DNA from: Allorhodoferax sp032337135 | GTDB lineage: Bacteria; Pseudomonadota; Gammaproteobacteria; Burkholderiales; Burkholderiaceae_C | Direction: 5' to 3' | Length of the DNA stretch: 64,000 nt | Assembly: GCF_032337135.1 (NCBI RefSeq) | Contig: NZ_JAVXZZ010000001.1 | Coordinates: 1,612,001-1,676,000, forward strand | Shown here: in pieces, positions 44,985 through 52,863 of the stretch | Layout of the letters: every line of letters starts with the position of its first letter | Numbering within the stretch: the stretch's first letter is position 1 | Notes under the pieces: generated by a model | What the model saw: only the letters and a program-made list of their open reading frames with translations | The model's database searches: none | Told to the model about the DNA's origin: nothing | Translations under genes and position numbers: made by a program

Positions 44985-46169
44985 TCAGTTGCTCACGCTG
45001 GGCAGAGCGAAGTCCTGGCCCAGGCCCGGCATCTCCACGGTCTTTCCGGCGTAGTTGCGGCACTTCACGGTGGTGCCGCTGCCATCCGGCAGGGCTTCCT
45101 CACGCACGTAGGTCGGGATGATGGGCAGCTTGCCCAGGCCGCCCAATCCGTCGACGATGAAGGTGGGCACGGCCGGGCCGCTGATCCAGCCGCGCAGACC
45201 TTCGTAGAGTTCGAGCATGCGGCGGTGCGGCACGATGAAGTGGTGGGCACCTTCCACCATGTCGGTGGAATACACGTAGTAGGGGCGCACGCCCATCTCG
45301 ATGGTTTGCATGAACAGCTCGCGCATCACTTCCACGCTGTCGTTCACGCCCTTGAGGCACACGGTCTGCAGGCCCATCATCACGCCAGCCTTCTGGATCA
45401 TCTTCACGCGCTCACGCAGCAGCGGGGTAATTTCCTTGGGGTGGTTGATGTGGATGTTGACCATCTGCACGCGGTGCTTCTCCAGCACAGCGCACAGCTC
45501 GGGGGTGATGCGTGTCGGCAGTTGCACCACCATGCGCGAACCCATGCGCAGGAAGCGCACGTGGGGCGCGCGGCTGCGGATCTGGCCCAGGATCTCGTCC
45601 AGGCGCTCGTCGGTGAAGGTCAGCGGGTCGCCACCCGAGAGCAGCACATCCTCGATGTTCTTGTTGTTGGCGATGTAGTCGATCGACGCTTCGATCTCGT
45701 CCTTGTGCACCGAGCCGGTGGGTTGGCTCACCATGCGCTTGCGGGTACAGAAGCGGCACAGCGTGGCGCAGGTATTGCTCACCAGGAACAGCACGCGGCG
45801 GGGGTACCGGTGCACGATGCTGGTGCCGGGAATGGTGTCACCCTCTTCGCCCAATTGGTCGAGCATGGTGGCAAAGCCGGGTTTGGTCTGCTCGTGGAAC
45901 GAGGGCAGGTACTGCAGGCGGATCGGGCAGTTCGGGTCGTCGCGGTCCATTAGCTGCGCCATGTAGGGCGTCACCGCAATGGCGAACTTGGAGTACACGG
46001 TGCTGTCCACGTCTTCCACTTTGTTCAGCACGCCCATGAGTTCGCTGTGGTGGGTGTAGCGGCGGGCAAACTGTTTCTGCCAGGACTCGCTCTTGGGGTC
46101 GTAGGCCTGGAGTTCTTCCCAGGTCTGGAGCTTTTTGGGGGTGTGGTTGAAGTCGACTTTCTGCAGCAT
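44985..46169 (-). CDS. kamA: Lysine 2,3-aminomutase
   Basis: A 394-residue radical-SAM, PLP-dependent enzyme. The cluster cysteines are C134, C138 and C141 (TCATLCRFCTRKR); DVLLSGGDPLTFTDERL, VRFLRMGSRMVVQLPTRI and GLQTVCLKGVNDS are conserved family blocks. It converts L-lysine to beta-lysine, the first step of this operon. The linked kdd/kamDE/kal/kce genes exclude the translation-factor enzyme EpmB. A spaced upstream region carries a TGCACT-N5-AGTGCA palindrome. Confidence 0.95.
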   Translation of the reverse strand: MLQKVDFNHTPKKLQTWEELQAYDPKSESWQKQFARRYTHHSELMGVLNKVEDVDSTVYSKFAIAVTPYMAQLMDRDDPNCPIRLQYLPSFHEQTKPGFATMLDQLGEEGDTIPGTSIVHRYPRRVLFLVSNTCATLCRFCTRKRMVSQPTGSVHKDEIEASIDYIANNKNIEDVLLSGGDPLTFTDERLDEILGQIRSRAPHVRFLRMGSRMVVQLPTRITPELCAVLEKHRVQMVNIHINHPKEITPLLRERVKMIQKAGVMMGLQTVCLKGVNDSVEVMRELFMQTIEMGVRPYYVYSTDMVEGAHHFIVPHRRMLELYEGLRGWISGPAVPTFIVDGLGGLGKLPIIPTYVREEALPDGSGTTVKCRNYAGKTVEMPGLGQDFALPSVSN

Positions 46170-46211
46170 GGCGGCCTCCTGGGCGGTGGGGTGCCAGGGC
46201 GGAAATCCCTG

Positions 46212-46228
46212 TGCACTGGATTAGTGCA
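46212..46228. promoter_or_regulatory. TGCACT-GGATT-AGTGCA palindrome upstream of kamA
   Basis: Perfect 6-bp arms with a 5-bp spacer in the divergent kamA/Lrp control region. It has the same form as the two candidate NtrC sites before nrtA (TGCACY-N5-RGTGCA type). No sigma-54 promoter with GG-N10-GC is visible on the kamA side, so it could equally be another regulator's site. Confidence 0.5.
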
Positions 46229-46320
46229 GGAAGTCTATTTGCGCATTGCGCCGACAAAAACAAGCAAAGTGATCGATTTTCATTGCCGATAAAATTCAAT
46301 ATGTAAACTATTGATTCACT

Positions 46321-46779
46321 ATGACTGAAACCTTGCTCAAGCCCAACCTGGACGCGCTGGACCACCGTCTGATCGAACTGCTCAAGGTCAATGCGCGCCT
46401 GCCCTTGGTGAGCATCGCCAAGGCCTTGGGTTGTGCGCGCTCTACGGCCCAGCTGCGTCTCAAGGCGCTGGAGGATGCCGGCGTCATTACCGGCTACACC
46501 GTGGGTGTGAGCAGCACCCGCGGGCCCAACGCCATCCGCGCCATGGTGCTGATCTCCATCGAATCGCGGAACGAACCCAGTGTGGTGCGCGAACTGGCCA
46601 AGCGCCACGAGATCACCAAGCTGTATTCGGTCAGCGGCCGCTACGACCTGTGTGCCATGCTGCTCACCGACACCACGGCCGAGTTGGATGGTGTGATCGA
46701 CCGCATCCGCGCGGTCCAGGGTGTGACCGACACCTTCTCGACCATCCTGCTGTCCACCAAGCTGGACCGCCCCGAGTAG
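46321..46779 (+). CDS. Lrp/AsnC regulator divergent from the lysine operon
   Basis: A 152-residue regulator: winged HTH (LDHRLIELLKVNARLPLVSIAKALGCARSTAQLRLKALEDAG) and RAM domain (VVRELAKRHEITKLYSVSGRYDLCAMLLTDTTAELDGVIDRI). The position, divergent from kamA across about 150 bp, suggests lysine-responsive control of the kam operon. No strong ribosome-binding site precedes the ATG. Confidence 0.9.
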   Translation: MTETLLKPNLDALDHRLIELLKVNARLPLVSIAKALGCARSTAQLRLKALEDAGVITGYTVGVSSTRGPNAIRAMVLISIESRNEPSVVRELAKRHEITKLYSVSGRYDLCAMLLTDTTAELDGVIDRIRAVQGVTDTFSTILLSTKLDRPE

Positions 46780-46869
46780 GTGTTTTCGCCAGTGGCGTGA
46801 TAAGGGTGCACGTGCCTAGAATGCGCGGCCCCGAACGTTGGGGGGCATCGGTACAGAAAGCACACCACC

Positions 46870-49011
46870 ATGCAAGACGATACATCGCCGCCCCTGGACC
46901 AGGAGCTGGCGCGCCTGCGGCACAGCTTGGGCCCGAGTCCTGCGCCCATGGAGTTGCTCACGCGCGCCGTGGAGCAGAGCCCGTTCGGTATCGTGGTCAT
47001 GGATCTGAAGGGCCAGGCAGAGTACTGCAACCACAGCTTTACCGCCATGACAGGGTACGACCTGCACGATCTGCAAGGGGACGACCCGCTGGCGTGGAAC
47101 TCGGTGGAGGAGTGCCGCACGGTGTACCAGCAACTGCTGGCCTCGCAGACCCAGGGAGAGCGCTGGAGCACCGATTGCGAAAGCCGCCGCAAGGACGGCT
47201 CGGTCTACTGGGAGCGTCAGGTGGCGTCGACGCTGCGCGATGCGGACGGACAGCACACGCACCTGATCGTCGTCAAGCAGGACATCAGCGAGCGCAAACA
47301 CAAGCGCGACAGCTACGAACGTACGCGGCGGCTGCAGGAACAGGCACTGATTTCCAGCAGCAATGGCATCATGATCACGCGCAGCGATGCCGATGACCAC
47401 TCCATCGTCTATGTCAATCCGGCGTTCGAGCGCATCACCGGCTACAGCGCCCAGGAAGTGATCGGGCGTGAAGGGCGCTTTCTGGTGCGCGACGATCTGG
47501 CGCAACCGGCCTTGGAGTCCATCCGCAGCGCACTGCGTGACAAGCGCGAAGGCACCGCTACGCTGCGCAACTACCGCAAGGACGGCACGCTGTTCTGGAA
47601 CGAGCTGCACATTGCGCCGGTGCGTGACCTCACGGGCGAGTCCATCACGCACTTCGTCAGTGTCATCAATGACGTCAGCGAGCGTGTGCAGTACCAGCAG
47701 GCGCTGGAGTACCAGGCCAACCACGACAGCCTCACCGGCCTGGCCAACCGCAACCTGCTGACCGACCGTATCGAGCAGGCCATTGCCTGGGCGCGTCGCA
47801 ACAACCACGTCATTGGGGTGATGCTGCTGGATCTGGACCACTTCAAGCGCATCAATGACGCCTCCGGCCACGCCGCCGGGGACGCCTTGCTCAAGGAAGT
47901 GGCCAGCCGATTGCGCCATTGTGTGCGCGAAACGGACACGGTGGCCCGCCTGGGCGGTGACGAGTTTGTCGTCATCCTCACCGACCTGCCGCAACCCGAC
48001 GACGTGGACCATATCGCCCAGAAGGTACTGAGCGTGCTGGCACGCCCGGTCGAACTGGTGGGGCGCGACGTGCAGGTCACGGCCAGCATCGGCGTGGCCC
48101 TGTACCCGCGTGATGGCGACCATGGCGAGGTGTTGCTGCGCTACGCCGACATGGCGATGTACCGCGTCAAGGAGCACGGTCGCAACAGCGTACGCCAGTT
48201 CGCGCCCGAAATGGGAAGCGCCGCCATCAGCCGGTTGGACATGGAGGCGGCGTTGCGTCGGGCCATGGAGCGCGGCGAGTTCGTGCTGCATTACCAGCCC
48301 AAGATCGACCTGGCGACCGAACGCACGGTCGGCGCCGAAGCCCTGGTACGCTGGCAGCATCCGCAGATCGGTCTGGTGCATCCAATCGAATTTATCCGTC
48401 TGGCCGAGGAGACCGGCCTGATCCTGCCATTGGGCGAGTGGGTGCTCGAAGAGGCCTGTCGCCAGCAGGCCCGCTGGGCTGCGCAGGGGTGGGGCGATCT
48501 GCATGTGGCCGTCAACATGTCGGCCCGCCAGTTCCGCCAGGACGACCTCAGTGACCGCATCGCCGCCGTCATCGCGCGCACCGGCGCCAACCCGCGTCAG
48601 ATGGTGCTGGAGCTGACCGAGAGCATGGTGATGCAGGATGTGGATACCACGCGCATGACCCTGCAGGCGCTCAAGGAGCTCGGGGTTGCGCTGTCCCTGG
48701 ATGATTTCGGTACCGGCTATTCCAGTCTGTCCTACCTGCGACGCTTCCCGATCGACGAGCTCAAGATCGATCGCTCGTTCGTCAACGACATTCACACCAA
48801 CGAAGACGATGCCGCCATTGCCAGCGCCATCATTGCCATGGCGCGCAGTCTGGGCCTGGCGGTGGTGGCGGAAGGCGTGGAACGGCGCGAGCAGGTGAGT
48901 CAGCTTGCCACCATGGGCTGTCACCAGGTGCAGGGGTACCTGTATGCGCGTCCCATGCCGGCAGACGTCTTTCTCCAGCGGCTGCAGTCTCCCAAGGAAG
49001 GGACGGCATGA
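46870..49011 (+). CDS. PAS-PAS-GGDEF-EAL cyclic-di-GMP turnover protein
   Basis: A 713-residue cytosolic protein. Two PAS domains (about 38-150, with YCNHSFTAMTGYD, and 155-275, with YVNPAFERITGYSAQEV) precede a GGDEF domain with intact RLGGDEFVVI near residue 359 and an EAL domain with GAEALVRWQHP near residue 489 and DDFGTGYSSLSYLRR. Both active-site signatures are complete. The PAS domains probably sense redox or ligands. A 77-codon gene overlaps its stop by 4 bp. Confidence 0.93.
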   Translation: MQDDTSPPLDQELARLRHSLGPSPAPMELLTRAVEQSPFGIVVMDLKGQAEYCNHSFTAMTGYDLHDLQGDDPLAWNSVEECRTVYQQLLASQTQGERWSTDCESRRKDGSVYWERQVASTLRDADGQHTHLIVVKQDISERKHKRDSYERTRRLQEQALISSSNGIMITRSDADDHSIVYVNPAFERITGYSAQEVIGREGRFLVRDDLAQPALESIRSALRDKREGTATLRNYRKDGTLFWNELHIAPVRDLTGESITHFVSVINDVSERVQYQQALEYQANHDSLTGLANRNLLTDRIEQAIAWARRNNHVIGVMLLDLDHFKRINDASGHAAGDALLKEVASRLRHCVRETDTVARLGGDEFVVILTDLPQPDDVDHIAQKVLSVLARPVELVGRDVQVTASIGVALYPRDGDHGEVLLRYADMAMYRVKEHGRNSVRQFAPEMGSAAISRLDMEAALRRAMERGEFVLHYQPKIDLATERTVGAEALVRWQHPQIGLVHPIEFIRLAEETGLILPLGEWVLEEACRQQARWAAQGWGDLHVAVNMSARQFRQDDLSDRIAAVIARTGANPRQMVLELTESMVMQDVDTTRMTLQALKELGVALSLDDFGTGYSSLSYLRRFPIDELKIDRSFVNDIHTNEDDAAIASAIIAMARSLGLAVVAEGVERREQVSQLATMGCHQVQGYLYARPMPADVFLQRLQSPKEGTA

Positions 49012-49241
49012 ACAAGATCCAATGGCACACCCTGCAGGCGGCGGAGCTGTCGCAACTCTTGCAGCAGACCGAGTTACTGGAATCGCGCGCGGTGGGAGCG
49101 ACCACGGTCTACCACTTGGCTCTACCCGGGCGGGAGTTGCTTGCGCTGTCCCTGCCCGATGGCCAGGCACTGGTCATGGAGCCGCAATCCTATCCCGCGG
49201 TCAATCGACGAAAGCGTCCGGGTTCCGAGTCGGCTGACTAA
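49008..49241 (+). CDS. Small hypothetical protein coupled to the GGDEF-EAL gene
   Basis: A 77-residue product beginning MNKIQWHTLQAAELSQLLQQ. The ATG overlaps the upstream TGA (ATGA), the main evidence that it is translated. It is leucine/glutamine-rich with VYHLALPGRELLALSLPDGQ strands and no recognised motif. Possibly a partner or modulator of the upstream enzyme; that is only a positional inference. Confidence 0.5.
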   Translation: MNKIQWHTLQAAELSQLLQQTELLESRAVGATTVYHLALPGRELLALSLPDGQALVMEPQSYPAVNRRKRPGSESAD

Positions 49242-49306
49242 CGCAGAGTCCATCGGTCTGGTGCGGCGCATCCGCCTGGATGGATGAATTTAGTGTTGCG
49301 ATTGTT

Positions 49307-49340
49307 GAAAAATATAGAGAAATATTTCGTCTTATTTTTC
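49307..49340 (+). promoter_or_regulatory. AT-rich inverted repeat upstream of putA
   Basis: GAAAAATA (49307-49314) and TATTTTTC (49333-49340) are perfect 8-bp arms in an AT-rich stretch 40-70 bp before the putA ATG. Such AT-rich dyads fit Lrp-type regulators of proline use. No bound regulator is encoded next door. Confidence 0.4.
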
Positions 49341-49377
49341 TACCATTGCGTATCCGTTTGTTTTCACGAGAAACGCA

Positions 49378-52362
49378 ATGACCACCCAAGCCGCCCCCCG
49401 CCAACGCCTGCCCTTCCCCTACCGCGACGAAACCGAAGTGGTTTCGCACCGCCTTGCCAGCCTGTCGACGGCGCTGGACTGGGCCGGAGCAGCCAAGGTG
49501 GCCACGCCCTGGGTGCAGGCCGTGCGCCAGAACCCGCCACCGTTCTGGGCCATGGAAAGCCTGCTCAAGGAATACCCCATTTCCAGCGCCGAAGGCCTGG
49601 CCCTGATGCGTCTGGCCGAAGCGCTGCTGCGCGTGCCCGATGCCGAGACCGCCATTGCCCTGACCGCCGACCAGCTCGGTCGCGCCGACTTTGACGACGC
49701 GGGCGACAAGACCCTGGCACGCCTGTCATCGACCGCCATTGCCATGAGCAAGAAGTTCCTGCCGGACGCCCAAGGCGAAGCGGGATTGCTGGCCAAGCTC
49801 GGTGCGCGCTCGGTGGTGGCGGCCACGCTGCGCGCCGTACAACTGCTGGGGCGTCAGTTCGTACTGGGCCAGACCATCGGCGAGGCCATGGATGAAGCCG
49901 CCTCGGCCAAGAAGAAGATCAAGCAGCTGCGCTACAGCTACGACATGCTGGGCGAGGGTGCCCGTACCGATGCCGATGCATTGCGCTACCTGGCGAGCTA
50001 CCAGAACGCTATCAAGTCAATAGCTGCCCACGTACATTCCACCGGGGCTTGCGAGCAAAACGACGGCATTTCCATCAAGCTCAGCGCCCTGCACCCGCGC
50101 TACGAAGACGCGCAGATCGAGCGCGTCATGGCCGAGCTGGTGCCGCGCGTATGGGGTCTGTGCGAGCAGGCGGCCCAGGCCAACATCAACCTCACCATTG
50201 ACGCCGAAGAGGTGGACCGCCTGGAGCTGTCGCTGGAGGTGTTCGAAGCCCTGGCGGCCAAGGTGGCGCAACACTACCCGCAGTGGACTGGCTTTGGCCT
50301 GGCCATGCAGGCCTACCAGACACGTGCGCTGGAGCTGATCGAGCACATCGCCTCGATCGCCCGCAAGTACCGCATCAAACTGATGTGCCGCCTGGTCAAG
50401 GGCGCTTACTGGGATGCCGAGATCAAGCGCGCCCAGGAAATGGGTCTGCCGGCCTACCCGGTGTTCACCCACAAGCACCACACCGACATTTCCTACCTGG
50501 CCTGCGCCCGCGCCCTGCTGGACGCCCCCGACGCCATCTACCCCCAGTTCGCCACGCACAACGCCGGCACCATTGCCGCCATTTTGCAGATGGCCGCCAA
50601 GACCGCCGCGCCCTTCGAGCTGCAACGCTTGCACGGCATGGGTGAAGGCGTGTACCGCGAGGTGCTGAAGAACCCGCTGATCGCCTGCCGCGTCTACGCC
50701 CCCGTGGGTGCGCACAAGGACCTGCTGGCCTACCTGGTGCGCCGCCTGCTGGAAAACGGCGCCAACTCCAGCTTCGTGCACCAGCTGGCCGACGAGTCGG
50801 TGGGCATGAACGAACTGCTGATCTCGCCGCTGCGCCTGGAAGGTGAAAGTTCACTGCCATTGCCCTTGGACATGTTCGGCACGGCCCGCAAGAACAGCGC
50901 CGGGCGTGATTTGGCCGACGCTTCCATGCGTGCCGCCCTGCTCGAAGCGCTGGAAACCGTGCAGGTGCCGGTCGTGCCGGAGTTCGATACCAAACTGGTT
51001 GCTGGCGCCTTGTCGGAAAGCGTAGCCTGCTACAAGACGTGGAGCAAGACGGATGTCGCCGAGCGCACCCGCCTGCTCGAAGCGGCGGCCGACGCCTTGG
51101 AAGCCGAGCTGCCGCGCTTCTGCGCATTGCTGGTGAAGGAAGCCTTCAAGACCTGGGGCGATGCCGTGGCCGAAGTGCGCGAGGCGGTGGACTTCCTGCG
51201 CTACTACGCGGTCGAAGCCCGGCGCATCATGCAACCCATGGCCATGCCTGGCCCCACCGGCGAGAGCAACGAGTTGCGCCTGATCGCCCGCGGCCCCTGG
51301 GTCTGCATCAGCCCCTGGAACTTCCCGCTGGCCATCTTTCTCGGCCAGGTCGCTGCGGCATTGAGCACCGGCAACACCGTGCTGGCCAAGCCTGCCGAGC
51401 AGACACCTGGTGTGGCGCTGGAAGCCGTCAAGCTGCTGCACGCCGCGGGCATCCCGACTGCCGCGGTGCAGCTGCTGCACGGCCCCGGTGAAACCGTGGG
51501 CGCGGCCCTGGTGGCGGCCCCTGGTGTGGCAGGTGTGGTGTTCACCGGCTCGACCCAGGTCGCCAAGATCATCAACCGCACCCTGGCGGCTAAGGACGGC
51601 CCCATCGTGCCGCTGATTGCCGAAACCGGTGGCATCAACGCCATGGTCGTGGACAGCACTGCGCTGCCCGAGCAGGTGAGCGATGCGGTGATGCAGTCGG
51701 CCTTCCGCAGCGCCGGCCAGCGCTGCTCGGCCCTGCGCCTGCTGTGCGTGCACGCCACCATCGCCGACCACGTGGTCGAGATGATCCAGGGCGCGGCCAA
51801 GGAGCTGGTGGCCGGCAACCCGGCGCTGCTGTCCACCGACGTTGGCCCGGTCATCGACCGCGAAGCCTTCGAGGGCATCAGCGGCCACATCGCTCGCCTG
51901 AAGAAGGAAGCCAAAGTGTTGGTGGCCCCCGAAAACAATGCGCAGGCAGCTACACAAAATGTAGCGAATCTGATTGCACCGCACGCCTTCGAGGTGAACG
52001 CGATTGCCGACATGCAGCAGGAAATCTTCGGCCCGGTGCTGCACATCGTGCGCTGGGATGGGGACCCGGCTGCCGTCATCGAGCAGATTAACGCGCTCGG
52101 CTACGGCCTGACCATCGGCATCCAGAGCCGCATCGACAGCCGGGCCCAGGCCCTGGCCCGTGCGGCGCATGTGGGCAACGTCTACATCAACCGCAACCAG
52201 ATCGGTGCCGTGGTGGGTGTGCAGCCCTTCGGCGGCGAAGGCCTCTCCGGCACCGGCCCCAAGGCCGGTGGCCCGCACTACCTGTACCGCTTCTGTGCCG
52301 AGCAGACCATCACCGTGAACACCACGGCCGCAGGTGGCAACGCGGCCTTGCTGGCGGGCTAA
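49378..52362 (+). CDS. putA: Bifunctional proline dehydrogenase / P5C dehydrogenase PutA
   Basis: A 994-residue PutA of the shorter type, without the N-terminal ribbon-helix-helix DNA-binding domain. The FAD-barrel domain has AIDLTIDAEE-type LTIDAEEVDRLELSLEVF, LMCRLVKGAYWDAEIKRAQ near residue 338 and the DH signature FATHNAGT. The aldehyde-dehydrogenase half has SPWNFPLAIFLGQ, FTGSTQVAKII, catalytic Glu in ETGGINAM (about 747) and Cys in GQRCSALR (about 782). It converts proline to glutamate at the membrane. Two stretches (50008-50061 and 51931-51965) look like dispersed repeats captured in frame. It overlaps the convergent downstream gene by 4 bp. Confidence 0.95.
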   Translation: MTTQAAPRQRLPFPYRDETEVVSHRLASLSTALDWAGAAKVATPWVQAVRQNPPPFWAMESLLKEYPISSAEGLALMRLAEALLRVPDAETAIALTADQLGRADFDDAGDKTLARLSSTAIAMSKKFLPDAQGEAGLLAKLGARSVVAATLRAVQLLGRQFVLGQTIGEAMDEAASAKKKIKQLRYSYDMLGEGARTDADALRYLASYQNAIKSIAAHVHSTGACEQNDGISIKLSALHPRYEDAQIERVMAELVPRVWGLCEQAAQANINLTIDAEEVDRLELSLEVFEALAAKVAQHYPQWTGFGLAMQAYQTRALELIEHIASIARKYRIKLMCRLVKGAYWDAEIKRAQEMGLPAYPVFTHKHHTDISYLACARALLDAPDAIYPQFATHNAGTIAAILQMAAKTAAPFELQRLHGMGEGVYREVLKNPLIACRVYAPVGAHKDLLAYLVRRLLENGANSSFVHQLADESVGMNELLISPLRLEGESSLPLPLDMFGTARKNSAGRDLADASMRAALLEALETVQVPVVPEFDTKLVAGALSESVACYKTWSKTDVAERTRLLEAAADALEAELPRFCALLVKEAFKTWGDAVAEVREAVDFLRYYAVEARRIMQPMAMPGPTGESNELRLIARGPWVCISPWNFPLAIFLGQVAAALSTGNTVLAKPAEQTPGVALEAVKLLHAAGIPTAAVQLLHGPGETVGAALVAAPGVAGVVFTGSTQVAKIINRTLAAKDGPIVPLIAETGGINAMVVDSTALPEQVSDAVMQSAFRSAGQRCSALRLLCVHATIADHVVEMIQGAAKELVAGNPALLSTDVGPVIDREAFEGISGHIARLKKEAKVLVAPENNAQAATQNVANLIAPHAFEVNAIADMQQEIFGPVLHIVRWDGDPAAVIEQINALGYGLTIGIQSRIDSRAQALARAAHVGNVYINRNQIGAVVGVQPFGGEGLSGTGPKAGGPHYLYRFCAEQTITVNTTAAGGNAALLAG
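50008..50061 (+). repeat. Dispersed repeat inside putA (first copy)
   Basis: GCTATCAAGTCAATAGCTGC, CCACGTACATTCCACC, GGGGCTTGCGAGCAAAAC. It encodes the AIKSIAAHVHSTGACEQ segment just before the conserved ISIKLSALHPRY block, where other PutA proteins have a different, often shorter loop (from memory of the family). Confidence 0.6.
51931..51965 (-). repeat. Dispersed repeat inside putA (second, inverted partial copy)
   Basis: On the minus strand it reads GCTACATTTTGTGTAGCTGC then CTGCGCATTGTTTTC, matching the left half of the family in opposite orientation. In frame it encodes NNAQAATQNVAN in a surface-loop region of the aldehyde dehydrogenase domain. Confidence 0.55.
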
Positions 52363-52853
52363 CGGCTCACCGTGGTGGGTGATGCGGGCTGCGCGTTGTC
52401 GCGGGCCCGCGCAACCCGGGCGTCCACCCAGGCCCGCGCGGCCACCGGATCGGTGAACAGGCCGAAATCCGTCTGCGAGGCGGCGAACAAGGCTTCAAAG
52501 CGCTGGCTCAGAAGGCCCATGCCTTCCACCGGTTCGGCACAGACCCAGGCCAATGCAACGGCACCGCGGGCGTTCTGTTTGAATTGGGCAAACCCCGCTT
52601 CGTAGGCGGCCAGGGCTTCGGGTGACATGAGTGCACTGTGGCGCCAATGGACGATGGCGCCGACGCGCTGCTGCGGCCGCCATTGCGCCACGATGCGCTG
52701 GCGCGCCTCACCCAAGGCCCGCACCCATTCCAGGTTGAACGGGCCGCGCACCTCGTAGCACAGTACGTCGCCATCGGTCCAGATGCGGAAGTCGCCATGG
52801 GCTGCAAAGCGCCCTGCGCCAATGTCACCCAGTGCAATACGGTATTCAGCCAT
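52359..52853 (-). CDS. Hypothetical protein, possibly STAS-like
   Basis: A 164-residue protein without signal or membrane segments. Alternation such as FRIWTDGDVLCYEVRGPFNLEWVRALGEARQRIV and GAIVHWRHSALMSPEALAAYEAGF hints at an alpha/beta fold resembling STAS-like single-domain proteins, not a firm match. It follows the sensor kinase by 10 bp on the same strand, suggesting it belongs to that signalling unit, and converges with putA with 4 bp overlap. Confidence 0.5.
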   Translation of the reverse strand: MAEYRIALGDIGAGRFAAHGDFRIWTDGDVLCYEVRGPFNLEWVRALGEARQRIVAQWRPQQRVGAIVHWRHSALMSPEALAAYEAGFAQFKQNARGAVALAWVCAEPVEGMGLLSQRFEALFAASQTDFGLFTDPVAARAWVDARVARARDNAQPASPTTVSR

Positions 52854-52863
52854 GCCCGGCGGC

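Noticed and set aside
44985..46169. Assigning the radical-SAM aminomutase as EpmB
   Set aside because: It is embedded in a kdd/kamDE/kal/kce operon, so lysine catabolism is much more likely than EF-P modification.
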